In this document: positions 31,402 to 43,875 of the stretch, one piece after another
How positions within the stretch are numbered: the stretch's first letter is position 1
Layout: each line of letters starts with the position of its first letter
Assembly (NCBI GenBank): GCA_024291935.2
Contig: CM044321.1
Span: 60,630,985-60,694,984 of the forward strand
Reading direction: 5' to 3'
From: Okapia johnstoni
Lineage: Eukaryota; Chordata; Mammalia; Artiodactyla; Giraffidae
DNA length: 64,000 nucleotides
Notes under the pieces: model-generated
Told to the model about the DNA's origin: nothing
Seen by the model: only the letters and a program-made list of their open reading frames with translations
The model's database searches: none
Translations under genes and position numbers: made by a program

Positions 31402-31765
31402 TGTTGTTGTTCAGTTGCTAAGTTGAGCCCGACTCTTTGCAACCCCATGGACTGCAGCAGACTTCTCTGTCCTTCACTCTGTCATGGAGTTTGCTCAAAT
31501 TTTTGTCCATTGAGTTGGTGATGCCATCTCAGCATCTCATCCTCTGTCGTTCCCTTTTCCTCTTGCCCTCAATCTTTCCCAGCATCAGGGTCTTTTCCGA
31601 TGAGTTGGCTCTTCACATCAGGTGGCCAGAGTATTGGAGCTTCAGCATCTGTCCTTCCAATGAATATTCAGGCTTGATTTCATTTAGGATGAACTGGTTT
31701 CATCTCACAACCCAAGGGACTCTCAAGAGTCTTCTCTAGCACCACAGTTTGGAAGCATCAGTTCT
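31402..31765 (-). mobile_element. BovB LINE 3' end, - orientation
   Basis: It begins ttgttgttcagttgctaagt and carries catggactgcagcagactt, atgccatctcagcatctcat, catcaggtggccagagtatt, ctccttccaatg-like sequence and ggtttggaagcatcagttct. It is 5'-truncated and lies antisense to FOXO1. Confidence 0.92.
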
Positions 31766-32140
31766 AAACTCTAGCTTACAAAATTCTTTGTTAGGCCACA
31801 CTTGGATTTCTATTCTTCCATCCTGAGCATTAATGGTGGGAAACTGTGGATACTTAACTGAGCAGTAGTCAGAATTTGCTGTGTTTGTTGGAGAAGTGAT
31901 CTGTTAGCATTAGGGACTACAAGCAGTATAGATTGCTGATGCCATGTTTATTTTATTTTACTTAAGTAGGAAGGAGACTTGTTGAGTGAGAATTTTCAGA
32001 TGACACATTTTGTACTTAAGATTAAGTGCATTTGTGCCATGTCACATGGGTTCTAGGTCATAATAAACAGTTTATCAACATGCCACATATATGATAGTCT
32101 GTGGCAATGCTTTTATTCCCCCTCCCACTTTTGTTTGCTT
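31766..32140. other. Unique intronic DNA
   Basis: Nothing recognised between the BovB and the next Bov-tA. Confidence 0.5.
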
Positions 32141-32346
32141 AGGAGAGTCGCTCATTCGTGTCCGACTCTTTGCAAACCCATGAACTGTAGCCTATCACGC
32201 TCCTCCATCCATGAGATTTTCCAAGCAAGAGTACTGGAGTGGGTTGCCATTTCCTTCTCCAGAGGATCTTCCCGACCCAGGGATCGAACCCTGGTCCTCC
32301 CACATTGTAGGCAGATGCTTTACCATCTGAGCCACCAGGGAAGTCC
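32141..32346 (-). mobile_element. Bov-tA SINE, - orientation, full length
   Basis: It reads gagtcgctcattcgtgtccg, ccatgagattttccaagcaa, gatcttcccgacccaggga and accatctgagccaccaggga. Flanks resembling ttttgtttgctta on both sides suggest a target-site duplication. Confidence 0.92.
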
Positions 32347-32875
32347 TTTTGTTTGTTTGCTTAAGTGGGATTAATTTATTGTGTTTTGTGTTTCTTTCAG
32401 TTCACCGTGGTAATTCTATTGCATTAAAGCTTTAATCAATTTTGTCTGTACTAACAATCCACTTTATCACAATAAGTAATACTTTCATGAATTCTGACTT
32501 AAATTTATCCAATCAAAACTTTGTTACTAGACTTTCTGTTATTTTTCAAATAGCATTTAAAACCATGTTTTATAATTGTTTGGCAAGGGACTTCAGAATA
32601 TAGACACAAATCTTCGCTGCTGATACTGGTATTATTAAAATTCTAACTAATGAAATGCCAGAAATATTCTTTGTTATATAAACGAAAAACTGTTAGGCAT
32701 ACTCAGTGAGATAGTTATTTCCTTTACTGAAACAGTCTCACTGAAAGTTGTAATCATATGTTCCTTTTCACGTTTACAAGGAGATTGGGAGAATGGGTGA
32801 TTCCATACACTTTAAAATTTTCCAAAAAATATTTCGAGTGAAGTTGGTAAGTTTTAAAAAGTATTAAACTCATAC
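32347..32875. other. Unique intronic DNA
   Basis: AT-rich, with no recognised repeat or exon. Confidence 0.5.
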
Positions 32876-33145
32876 AATCTTTGCGACCCCATGGACTGTA
32901 GAGTCCATGGGATTCTCTAGGCCAGAATACTGGAGTGGATATTCCCTTCTCCAGGGGATCTTCCCAACCCAGGGATAAAATCCAGGTCTCCCAAATTGCA
33001 GGCGGATTCTTTACCAGCTGAGCCACAAGGGAAGCCCAAGAATACTGGAGTGGGTAGCCTGTCCTTTCTCCAGCAGATCTTCCTGACCTAGGAATTGAAC
33101 CACAGTCTCCTGGATTGCAGGCGGATTCTTTACCAAATGAGCTAT
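32876..33145 (-). mobile_element. Two Bov-tA SINE copies in tandem, - orientation
   Basis: The first copy (tttgcgaccccatggactgt to agccacaagggaagccc, ending about 33037) is followed at once by a partial second (aagaatactggagtgggtag to gattctttaccaaatgagct). Both lack the usual 3' head portion. The second abuts a BovB in the opposite orientation. Confidence 0.85.
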
Positions 33146-33146
33146 C

Positions 33147-33387
33147 AGTACTTTGGCCATCTGATGTGAAGAACTGACTCACTGAAAAAGATCCTGATGC
33201 TGACAGAGATTGAAGGCAGGAGGAGAAGGGGATGACAGAGGATGAGCTAGTTGGATGGCATCACCGACTGGATGGGCATGAGTTTGAGTAAGCTCCGGGA
33301 GTTGGTGATGGACAGGGAGGCCTGGTGTGCTGCAGCCCACGGGGTCGCAGAGAGTCGGTCACGACTGAGCGACTGAACTGAACTGAA
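33147..33387 (+). mobile_element. BovB LINE 3' end, + orientation
   Basis: It reads agtactttggccatctgatg, gatcctgatgctgacagaga, gcatcaccgactggatggg, gacagggaggcctggtgtgc and ends actgagcgactgaactgaac. This is about the last 240 bases of BovB. Confidence 0.92.
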
Positions 33388-34167
33388 ACTCACACAATGT
33401 CCTCCTGCCATTTGCCTGGCTAACCCCCATTTGATTTACGATGACATGGTTACCCACCCTCTCTCTTAGTCAGAGTACCATCCTCATAATACAGTATGAA
33501 TCAGTGCTGGAGGTTTATCAGTGGTGGGATAGGTTGGGAGAAACGCGGTAAGTGGTATTTGGCTATTGTTCTTCTTTGGTGCAATTTTAGGTGTTAAAAG
33601 GAAAGCACTGCTGTGAGTTCTGATAAGTTTTGGGGAAGCTCCTGTGGTCCATCATTTCTTTGTGGTCTTAGGAGCTTCATGAGTGGTCTGCTGTTAAAAG
33701 CAGCAATATTAGCTGTTGATGGCTTTGATCACATTACTGATCTATTTCTTGTTGATGGTGCTCTTAGGCTGTGATATGGCAGCAGTTCCCCAGGTGCATG
33801 ATTTCAGAGCTGAGACTGGGTCGCATCCCCTCTCAGCATCTCCTGGAGAGGGTCACCTAATCCCTTTCTGTCTCCAGAGGTAAGGACTTCTTTGACCCGA
33901 GTTGGCAGAACCGGCCTCTGTTCCCTTTTTGACAGGTACTCTTGTGTGCATCTTAAGTGATAATAAAGAGCTCACTTGTCCTCTAGCTGTTAACATGGCC
34001 TCTTCTGAGCATATGGGACTTTCCTGTGATCTGAAAACTATACTTTGTTTCTGCAGGTTATGTCTTTTAACAGCTTATTCAGGATCTGCATCACTCTGAT
34101 GCTTCCTCTGAAGCCTGCAGTCAGCAGACGTTTCTCTGACTACCTCCAAATGTATTTTTCCCCAGTT
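33388..34167. other. Unique intronic DNA
   Basis: No repeat or exon recognised. Confidence 0.5.
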
Positions 34168-34700
34168 TCTCACATCTTTTTAAATTTGTACTGGAGTATA
34201 GTTGATTACACTGTTGTGTTAGTTTCTGGTGTAAAGCAAAGTGAATCAGTTACACATATACATGTATCCAGTCTTTTTTAGGTTATTTTCCCATGTAGGT
34301 GATTACAGATTATTGAGTAGAATTTCTTGTTCCATACAGAGGTCCTTATTGTTTATCTTATATACAGTAGTGTGTGTATGTCAGTCCCAATCTCCCCGTT
34401 TAAACCTTTCCCCCCTGGTAACTATAAGTTTGTTTTTTACATAAATGACTCAATTTTTAAATTTTTATTTTATTTTTTATGTTTCCTTTGGACATATCAC
34501 ATGGCTTGTGGGATCTTAGGTCCCTGACCAGGGATTGAACCTGCACCCTTAGCAGTGAAAGTTTGGGTCTCAGCCACTGGACCACCAGGGTTTTACTTAT
34601 TTTAGGTTGGTGTTTTGTAAATAAGCTAGCTCATCTGTACCATTTTTTCAGATTCCACATATAAGGAATATTCTATCTCATGTCTTTTTTTTTTTTTTAA
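34168..34700 (-). mobile_element. Artiodactyl L1 3' region, - orientation, split by a SINE
   Basis: The order tactggagtatagttgatta, gtgttagtttctggtgtaaa, attgagtagaatttcttgtt, cctttcccccctggtaacta, then (after the SINE) gttttgtaaataagctagct and cagattccacatataagg is the complement of the L1 region seen throughout cattle and related genomes. A CHR-like SINE sits at about 34455-34597. Confidence 0.85.
34455..34597 (-). mobile_element. CHR-type SINE, - orientation, inside L1
   Basis: A T-rich start is followed by acatggcttgtgggatctta, ccagggattgaacctgcacc, cagccactggaccaccaggg. L1 sequence resumes on the right. Confidence 0.88.
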
Positions 34701-35439
34701 CAACTCTGTTGAACTTTCAATTTTGTCTTGATTTTTAGCCCAGCATTCTAATTTGTCTGTGTAAATTAATTCTTCTGTTTATTTTCACTTATCTTATTTT
34801 GGTGCTTGTCATTGGTGGGTTTGCTGGTCTGCCTTCTGGTTCATCATGTGATAGATGTACACATGGAGTAAGAAAAGCTTTGTTAACAAGTCAGCACCAG
34901 TAAGGACGAATGTCCCACATGATGCCCAGTACCACTTAAAAAAGCCTGTGTTCATAAAGTGGTCTTCCAGTGGGTTAACGTTTTATGGTCAGATTTTTGA
35001 TAGTTGGGGAAATATATTTCAATATAAAGGTTGTGTTATTTTTCAGAAGCCAGTTTCCTGTTTCCATTGTTCTCTTCTCTTTTACCTATAGTTCATTGTT
35101 TTTTAACTCTCCCATTGGAGGATTAGCGGAAAGGTAAATTAATGCAGATTAGGTTGTTTTGTTTTGATTAAGTGGTACTCTTGATAAAAGGTAGTTTTTC
35201 AGCTGAGTATTTGACTGTATAAATGTGTTAACCATCAGCCCACTTGAGCCCTAAGAGATGATTGGCATAGGCTTAGATCTGTGACTTGAACCGTCCAAGC
35301 AGATAATGCCCTGAGGAGTCGCCTATTTGGACAAGGAGCTCCCTTCCTCCTCCATGCTTACTTACAGCTCTAGGAATTCTTGCAGAGTGGGCAAAAACAG
35401 GAGTGATATTAGTAGTAACAGCAAATAGCTCACTTTTTG

Positions 35440-35560
35440 TTTTTCATCACTCTGTGCCTGGCATGCAACTTAATTACCTTCTTTAATCATCACAGCAGTC
35501 CTGAAGTAACTACCTGCTATTTAACCATGTTCACAGTTGAGGAAATGGGCTAGGGAAAAG
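35440..35560 (-). mobile_element. MIR SINE, - orientation
   Basis: The segments tctgtgcctggcatgcaact, ctttaatcatcacagcagtc and cacagttgaggaaatggg follow the complement of MIR. Confidence 0.75.
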
Positions 35561-36104
35561 TGAAATTAATGTGGAATTGACGAAAAGTTGATATCTTTTG
35601 TTTTCCTATGTTTGATTTGGGAAAAGCAGATTTGCCTTCTGCCAGAAAAGAAGGAAACTCCATAGGTGACCAGGCCATGGATCACCCAAGGAGTGATATC
35701 TTGGGGTGTCATGTTGAGGCTCAGCCAGTTCAATCAAAGGGTTTGTTTTGAATAATCCTCCCATCCATAAGTTTAGCTCTTAACCGCAGTTGTGTGTTTG
35801 AGATTTTAAAATGAAGGATAAATCTTTGCTGGAATATGGGCCATTACATAAGAGAGATGCCAAGCCTTTTAATTAGAAATTATACAAATCATATTTAATA
35901 CTATATACAAATAATTATATAATGCTAAAGAGTACTATTAATCCCATCAAGCCTCTTTTAAGGAGCCTCATGCATATGTAGATAACCAGCAATCTCTCAG
36001 GACTTTAAGGAGTGCAGCCAACTCCATTTTTGTACTGCTTTCTACTTCTGGAATGGCAGTAGAAATAAAAATCAAGCTTAAGTTGGAGACAAGCTAATGA
36101 GATA

Positions 36105-36330
36105 GCTGCCTTTTACTGAGCACTACTTATTCTGAGTGTGATTCTAATTCTTATTCCATCCATATAAGGTAGGTAATGTTGCTCTTCCCCTTCTTCCAAG
36201 TGGAAATCAAGGCTTAGCTATTTTAGGTAGATGACATAGTTAATGAAAAGGACAACCTGGAATCAAATCCAGGTCTGTCTGTCTCCAAGGCTCTTGGTTT
36301 TAAAGCTCCTGCTCTGTTCTCAGTTGTCAC
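36105..36330 (-). mobile_element. MIR SINE, - orientation
   Basis: It reads tgccttttactgagcactac, attccatccatataaggtag, tccaagtggaaatcaaggc, gaatcaaatccaggtctgtc, then caaggctcttgg. This is a nearly full-length but diverged MIR. Confidence 0.7.
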
Positions 36331-36504
36331 TCTGCTCTTCAATAAAATGACAGTCACTCTTCTCTCTGCCTCATCACCCAGTTTAGGAAAGTCACCCACC
36401 AAAATCTAATCCTGTAACATGAAACACCACTCTCAGGAGATTGGAAGCGCAAAGAGTGTTTGTTATGAGTTGGTACTTGTACATGTACTTCTGCTGTCCT
36501 TAAG

Positions 36505-36708
36505 TCTTTTTTTTTTTTTAATATTTTTTTGATGTGGGCCATTTTTTTAAAAAGTCTTTATTGAATTTGTTAGAATATTGTTTCTGTTTTATGTTCTTGG
36601 TTTTCCGACCACAAGGCATATGGGATCCTAGCACCCTGGCCAGGGATGGAACCTTTACCCCTTGCGTTGGAAGGTGAAGTCCTAACCACTGGACCGCCAG
36701 GCAAGTCC
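36505..36708 (-). mobile_element. CHR-type SINE, - orientation
   Basis: A T-rich start, then ttcttggttttccgaccaca, ggcatatgggatcctagcac, ggccagggatggaaccttta and ctaaccactggaccgccagg. It is full length except for some internal divergence. Confidence 0.92.
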
Positions 36709-36979
36709 CTGTGCTTAAGTCTTGCATTACTCTGGATGGAATATCTAGAAATGCAGATAATGTAAGTTTGACAGGCATGGCACCTATTGGTTTCTGCAAC
36801 TCTGTAGGAACCTTGGCTTGCACATGGAAAGAGCCCCAGGGGTGGGGTGGGGGGAGGTTGTGAGCAGAGAATTGCTGTGCTCTGCTTCCCTTCCAGCAGG
36901 CCCAGAGCAGTCCTCTGCTCACAACCCCTCTCCCCCTGCTCCTTCAATGTGCAAGCCCAGGTTCCTCCAGTGTTCCTCC

Positions 36980-37390
36980 CCCAGCCTGACCCCCAGTCAT
37001 TTCTCTGAGCTCATTTCCTCCTTCATGTCCCTCTGGTCACACTGACCTTCCTGCAGGCCAAGCATCCTTCTGCCCCAGGGCCTTGGTGCCATCCTTCACC
37101 TCCGCTTGGAACGCTCTTCTCCAGGTGTCTGGACGGTTGCTTCCTTCACCTCGCCTCCTTTACTCAGATGTCACCTGTCCTATGTGACCTTCCCTGACCA
37201 CTCTGTTGATAATTATAGCCGCCTCCATCCCCACTTTATTTTCCCTCATAGCATTTATTGCTACCCGATCCACTGCGTTTACTCTGTCCACCTCCCCTGC
37301 AGAGCCCGGCTCCACAAGGACAAGCGTCTCCTGTGTGTTTTGTTTGTCCCTTTGAACCCGGGACATGTACGTGCCCAGCAACCATTTGCT
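36980..37390 (+). mobile_element. L2 LINE fragment, + orientation
   Basis: It contains accttcctgcaggccaagca, cccagggccttggtgccatc, tcacctcgcctcctttactc, gaccttccctgaccactctg and atagcatttattgctaccc. This order is the 3' part of the ancient L2 LINE. Frames are broken. Confidence 0.8.
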
Positions 37391-39060
37391 GCAGGAACGT
37401 GCTTTCCCTCTACCTCTGATGTCACCACATGCTCTCGCCTGACTGTGTGACAGGGGTGGTCATTGGGAACATCCACTTTTTCACTTCCCAGCTGTGTCGT
37501 AGTGTCCTTTGGGGCTGCTGAAGCACCTCTTCTCAGCTGTGCGTTGCTTGGTCTCCCAGCTACTTAAAAATGGTCCTCTACATAGGATCGAGTGAGGCCT
37601 CAGGAGAACCTGGCTAATACAGTGTGCTAAATAACTGACCTTATTTTATACTGAAGTTATTTAAATCCAGCAGGTGCTAGATGAGGGTCCCAGATGGTCT
37701 CTGCATTCTGTGGATTAGTCCTCTCATCCTTTTCCTTCTGCCCTGGCTTCTCTGATTCACAGTTGCTTGGATAGTAGAAATGCCTTCTGAATGGTCGAGG
37801 TTGTTGGAAGGCTGACCACCAGGTAAGAGGAGCACTGCTGTGCTTGTACTTCTTCCTCTGCAGTGTCCAGGGCCTGTGTGTCTTCCACGGACAGTGCAAC
37901 ACCAAAGATCGTCCAGCCTCACTCTCAGGAACAAAACCCTCTTCGTGAAGATTTGTCCCCTCTGTTCCTTAGTTTTCTGTTTGCAAAATAAGGTGGACCA
38001 GACTGACTGGTCTTTTAGAGGTCTTTTACAATTACTCAGTAATTGGTTACTCAGTGACCTTGAGTAACTTAGGCTACTTTCCTGGGTATCATTTTCAGAT
38101 GAATCAAGTGTGGTGCCATCATATTGCAGAATCGTGCTTTGAAACAGAGGGTCATGTTCCCACCAGTGCTCTTGCCTTGCTAAAGTGGATTTAGTGCGTG
38201 TCATTTCCTGGTAGTTGAATGTATCTGGCCTGAAAATTTCCAGCCACCAAAGGAGATGGAACCTGCCTAAACTCAGACAGGGACCAAGCCTACAGCAAAC
38301 ACTTAGGCTTTGGGAAGCATCTTGGCAAGGCTGGGTGAACTTGCCCATAACCACTGGGCCGAGTCAGTTCCCTGGGGCTTTTTCAACATTTGCCTCTGTA
38401 TTGAATTTTGTTCTTATTCCTGAAACAGTGGCTACTGAAATCAGGAAGTAGAATTGCTGGAAAATACCTTTAGAAACCACTATGTTGCTTGGTAGAGGAA
38501 AGGTAACCACTAGTAGTTCAGATGCTGGGTCACATGCTAGTTTTTTTTTTCTCCTTCTAATTTTACTTGATTTACTTTCCCTTCTGTCTGTTAAGGCTCT
38601 TAGGAAAATGAGCCATTTCATGGTACCAGCCATGAGGGTCCAGCTTTACATCCTGTCAAAGCTGTCGCATCGGTCCTGGTCACGGGACCCGGAAGACTGT
38701 ACAGCTGAAGGGGCGGGGCTGCCAGGCAGGCCGTCAGATGGTTCTGGTGTGACTCGCGCTCCTCTGTTTGTTCAAGTGACCTGAATGTGCTTCCTCTTTG
38801 GGGACCTGTTTCAAATGCAGATGCTCACGCCCCATAATCACCCGCCTCAACTCAGCCAAGTGAGGGTCAGGAAACCCAGATTCACAGTGGGCCCCGCTGC
38901 CCACACACTCATCAGGGTCTTCGATCAGAGACGCTGGCATGCACAGTACCACTCACGCTGCGGATGGGAGCCGAGCTGCTGTTGCTGTGGGAACTGTATC
39001 TTTGAAGTTCCAGACTTTGATGAGATTACAGTCTCAGACTTAAAGTCCCTCTATGTGGCA

Positions 39061-39091
<31 letters not shown>

Positions 39092-39778
39092 CAACTGAAA
39101 AATTGATTTAGATTGGGGATGGGGTAGAGAAGCAGATCATAAAGGGAGGAGAGGCCTCTTGCTAACCACATGTCAGCATGTCACATCCTTGTGTGCCTCA
39201 GGAAGAGAGAGGTGGCAGGCCACTGACCTTTTCACTGTCTCTTCCTTCTCACAGCGGGTCCGCACACAGACCCTGCCCCCAACACACATCCTGGAGCCCC
39301 TCCCACCACCGGCCCCCCCAGAAGAGAACTCTTACACTTGGCTGTGTTTCATTGACCTGGTGATAATCCTGATGGGGAAATAAGAGTTTATTCCCATTAG
39401 ATGTTCTTTTTAGCCAAGATCTCAAGGTTCAAATGCTTGAGATCATATAGGAGGTTTCTGAAAATTGTGGCGAGTAGAAGTTTCGTTGTTTGCCTTTATG
39501 TTGATGATGAAAGGAATATGGGGAAAGGGAAAGCAGAATCTGGGGGTCATTTTCTTTTTTAAAAAGTTGACATTAAAATTCTAGACTGGTTGATAAACCA
39601 TTTGTGGAATTGACTTAAAGAAGACGAACAACAAGAAAATTTTTGCCTGAGAGTTTAGCAATTCTTGGATATAGAAATTGCAGGGTCAGCCTTCTTTTTG
39701 AAAGGCATTTGTTAAGTATGCTTGCACTTGGGGGTGTGTGTGTGTGTGTGTGTGTGTAACACAGCAGATACATCTATC
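37391..39778. other. Intronic DNA with a MIR, a long poly-T and a (GT)12 run
   Basis: It contains a MIR-like stretch at about 37950-38050 (cttagttttctgtttgcaaa), a 29-base poly-T at 39063-39091 and (GT)12 at 39734-39757. A 225-codon minus-strand frame (37677-38354) overlaps the MIR and has no recognisable family. Confidence 0.5.
39734..39757. repeat. (GT)12 microsatellite
   Basis: A pure GT dinucleotide run follows gcacttgggg. Confidence 0.95.
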
Positions 39779-39791
39779 AAGAATTCCTTCT

Positions 39792-39917
39792 GGGGAGTCC
39801 CCTGGTTGTCCAGTGGTTAGGACTCTGAAATCTCACTGCTGAGGGCTCACGTTCACTTTTTGGTTGGGGAATTAAGATCCCACAAGCCACATGGTGTGGT
39901 CAAAAAAAAAAAAAAAA
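39792..39917 (+). mobile_element. CHR-type SINE, + orientation, with target-site duplication
   Basis: It begins ggggagtcccctggttgtcc, continues with gtggttaggactctgaaatc and attaagatcccacaagccac, and ends in an 18-base A run. Flanks aagaattccttct (39779) and aagaatcccttct (39918) differ at one base. Confidence 0.92.
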
Positions 39918-40039
39918 AAGAATCCCTTCTCTTGTTTTTCCCTGAAGTTTGAAAACCTGAGGTATCACCCTGATACTTCACAGATTCATGGAGCCCGTGT
40001 AACATTCTTCCCCCGGTAAATGGCGTGATCTCTTAATAT

Positions 40040-40215
40040 TTGATGTGTGACGTGCTGTGTGCCTGCTATGCTCTGTCCCACTTGAACTTTACAGGACCCC
40101 ATGGGAGAGGTGGTGAAGCCAGATTTTATCGGTCTCCACAGTGAGACAGCTAATAAACAGAAGAGGGAGAATTAGAATGTCTGAATGCAAGGCTTTTTTC
40201 CTGCTAAGCCTCTAT
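40040..40215 (-). mobile_element. MIR SINE, - orientation
   Basis: It reads gctgtgtgcctgctatgctc, acaggaccccatgggagagg, agtgagacagctaataaac, gagaattagaatgtctgaat and ctgctaagcctctat, the complement of a near full-length MIR. Confidence 0.75.
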
Positions 40216-43028
40216 AAAACCTAAGGACCCTGCCCTTGGTAATTCCTGCAGAAGGCAGGGCAAAAGCTAGACCCTTAGTTCTTAGCATTTTTTTTTTTTT
40301 TTTTAACTGTTGATAACACTACAGCTGTGATGGGAGGAGAGTGACAAAAGGGCTTGGGATGGACTGTATATAGAGTTTCTGCCTTTTATTAGTAAAACTC
40401 TTATTTGAAATTGGGAGCAACAACATGCTGAAATGAAGCTTCTGCTGTTTGCCTTCATGCCTTTTTTCCCTACTCCCCCATCCGTGTTCAGGGACATAGG
40501 TTTGAAGGGAATGGGCAGGTAAGTCAGTGGCAGCTCCCAACAGGTTTTTCTGCCTCTCAGCACCATTTCAAGGAGATGGAATGAAAGTTAACCTTCTCCT
40601 TGTAATAAGTGAGCAGAGCAATGAGATTCATTTCGTTTTCAGATGTATTACACACTGAGTACTTTATATGTAATTCTCAATCAGTTGGTCAGATCCTGCA
40701 GTATGCACTGTTTGTACCTAATGTTGGCTGCAGTGATGATGTCTTTTTTTTTCCCCCCCAAAATGTACTGAACTACTCTTGCACAGTTTTGGGCAGCAGA
40801 CAAGATTACATTCTGAAGCGGTGGCATCAGTGATCTCTAGAACTCGGTAAGGTCACACAGAAAGTGTTGAAATGCAGGACAAAATCAGCTCATTGTTCAT
40901 AAAATATACTGCTCACTCACTGTAGTTATTTTATCCACAGACATGATGGGTTTGGCAGTCTGCTTGCAGCGTAGATGTCATTGAATAAGCATTCACCTTT
41001 GGTGACGATGTCACCTTTCCATCAGCTTGAGAGGGTGCAATAGCTAAGACTTTGGGTTCTGGAATGTGTCTCTATATTTGTGTATAAATAAATGTAGTTT
41101 TCTAAAACCTGGCAGTCTTAGCAAATGGTGGTGAAGGATCTTGACTGTCATTTAACAGCATTATCACGTGACTGACAGTTTAAATAAGCAACACTTTGTC
41201 TTGATGAAGTGAATGCATCTGATTGGTTGTCTTGGTCCACCAGGCTATTTGTTAGTCAAAAACTTAATTTTCTTTCTGAATGTTTATGTTACTTTTCCTT
41301 CTAGATGTTTGTGAGGTATTGTTTTTGCAACTTATATTGAAAACATGCTTTTTCTTTTTAAAGTGGATGTAGTAAAGAGCTTTGTTAATTAAAAAAAAAA
41401 AGTTAAAACTGGTCAGGCAGTATGACTTAGTTATTTTTATATTTTCCTGTAAAAACAGCCTCAGTTAAGTGAGCCACAATGAGCCGTGATGTATTTCCTC
41501 CATCAGGATGGAAAATAAGCCATTTATTATTTCAGGTCTGACTCACAGTGAACCTGCTGACACTGGGATGTTTTAAAATCATAATCATAAGGAACAGGTT
41601 AGGGCAGAAACTTGGACGCTGGGCTTAGGATTACCTGCTTATTACAGTGTTTTACAACTTGGACGCTTTAGGTTTTCTGGCACAATGTCCTAAACCTCAC
41701 ACACTAAACACCCCCTTGTTGTACAATTATTGCTTGCCGGTTTTAGATGGTGCCAAACAGACAGATGCCTCATCATAATTACCATTTTTTAATTTCACTG
41801 CTATAGACACATATATAGGTCATTATCTCTGCTCTCCTTCCCAGAGTGCTTGTCTTCCTCCCTGCCCTGGGCTCCTTCGTTCATGAAGACTAGGGAGTGA
41901 GGGATGCGGTAGGTGGATGCAATGCATGTGATGGCAAAGAAAACCAGTTATAGCGAATACAGTTATCAGAATTGTCACTCGTTAAGACATGTGCTTCTTT
42001 ATCAATACATTAAAATAACAGGATTTAGTGGCAAGGCACCATAATTTTTAGGTAATTACTCATCACAAGTAAAAAAAAAAGTCTTCTTGAATTTTTGACA
42101 GATCTAGTTCCATTGGTGTCACAGTCACAGGTACTGCTAATACTGTGTTGCACTGCTCTTTTCATAATTGAAAGAAATGCTAAATTGCAGTGATTGGTTA
42201 GTAAATATCAAAATGTATGTCTCTCCCCTGCCTCCCCTCCCCCCGCCCCCACCTAAGTTTTCTTAAATCCCTTGAATTCTGTCCATAGGCTCCAGGTTAA
42301 GAACCCTTGAGGATTTTTTTTCTCTCCTGCAGGGTGTCCTTAGACATCAGGTTGATATATATACAAATCCAGTCTTCCTTGAAGATAGTGCTGTTCTACT
42401 GGTGTTGGTTCCAGAACAAGAAGGAATGTTTAGTTTTGTCTTCCTGGTCAAATTCTAGTTAACTATCTGCAGTCCAAAATGGACAAATTAGCCTTCTCTT
42501 TCCTAAGATCATAAAGTGCTTTGACATCAAAAGTTAGATGCCCTCAAATCTATGGTGTCCCATCAGTGGACTCACATATATGTTGCTCATAAATAATTCT
42601 GTCTGCATTCCAGGTATATAATACTGTGCGTATATAGTATATGAATATATTACACATGTTATATATATAAAGTGGAAATTATGTCCTTTCAGAGGAAATA
42701 ATATCCTTTTCATTTTGCAAGACAGAAACAAGAGTAAAGGAAACAAATTAACCTTGTCATGGCAAGCAGAATTAAAAATAAGCTGTAGATTCCTAGATTC
42801 CCAATGTGGTGTTCTACCCTCCAGATGACTCTATTGCATAATGGGTTTTGTCATCCAAATGTAATTCTATTTCAAGTCTACTGAGCTTCAAAAATTACAA
42901 ATGATAATGATAATTAAATTGGAGTAGCTTTAACAACATCAGGGTATGTGCTGAAATCAGAAAATGGCTAAGTAAAAGGACATTTACATTGAATGTCATT
43001 GTTTAATGTTGCCCTGATTTAGAGGACC

Positions 43029-43054
43029 TTTAAAAATATATATATATTTTTAAA
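43029..43054. repeat. Perfect 26-bp AT-only palindrome
   Basis: The sequence tttaaaaatatat followed by its exact reverse complement forms a 26-base self-complementary tract. It is low complexity. Confidence 0.95.
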
Positions 43055-43504
43055 TTGGTGTCTTTAGCATTTATTCCAGGCGAGGGCTTTAAAGCAGCCT
43101 TGAAAATTTTTTTAGTACCTGCACTGAAAGATACATGTATTCCCTTCCCACCTATCTGTGGGATCTATCATATGAGCTGAAAATTATCTTTATTAAATTA
43201 ATAGTGATCGTGACAAATCTTACTGCTTTAAAGGGAGACAAGGCATTTCATGAGATTATGCTGAAAGGATACATTTTTCTCCCACTTACATAATACCTAC
43301 CATAAGAATCAGTGAAGCACTTGGAGATAATACTTTAATTTGGAGACAAGATTCTTTTCTGAAGATAATAAATAAGAGATGGTCTCAAGAAATTAGCAAA
43401 ATGGAAGTAAAAGAGAGTAAATCAGTTTCTGTGTTGACAGCATGTGAATACCCTGTGGGGATGCAACAGTGACAGATAACCAGAAGTAAGTATTTTTGGC
43501 TTGA

Positions 43505-43875
43505 GGATAAATAAGGCATTGTATCAGTCAGCTTTCGCTGCATAACAAACCTCCTGGACATCTCAGAGCTGTACATCTGTAAGCATGTATTGTTCTACAT
43601 CTTGCTCACCTGTTTGAAGTTGTCTAGGGCAGCTCAGTCTGCTTCTTACTCTGAGGCCCCAGCTGGCAGGTAAGTAACTGTCTGGGGTAAATTCTTCTTG
43701 GAATGATGTCAGATGCACAAGAGGGGAGCCTTACTTTGCAAGTTCGTTCCTTGCCCCTGCTGCCTAAAATAAGCCATACGGCCAAGCCTGAAATCAAGTA
43801 GAGAAGTACACTTCAGCAAGGGGCCGTGAGAGTAACCACATTGAAACAGTTGGGACCAATGATTCTATTTACCAC
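43505..43875. mobile_element. Ancient mammalian interspersed repeat, family not assigned
   Basis: It opens with tatcagtcagctttcgctgc, ataacaaacctcctggacat and closes gattctatttaccacag. These resemble a well-known old mammalian repeat beginning tatctattgctgcgtaacaa. I cannot name the family or give orientation with certainty. Confidence 0.45.

Larger units (their letters stand above)
34701..36500. other. Intronic DNA with MIR fragments
   Basis: MIR-like stretches in minus orientation occur near 35440-35560 (tctgtgcctggcatgcaac, taatcatcacagcagtcctg, cacagttgaggaaatggg) and 36105-36330. The rest is unique. No exon is supported. Confidence 0.5.

Noticed and set aside
36518..36947. Minus-strand frames of 125-134 codons
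   Set aside because: The protein-like segment (LPGGPVVRTSPSNARGKGSIP) is a well-known translation of CHR-type SINE sequence.
37677..38354. 225-codon minus-strand open frame
   Set aside because: It overlaps a MIR antisense, has no recognisable domain, and a frame of this length is not surprising in 63 kb searched in six frames.
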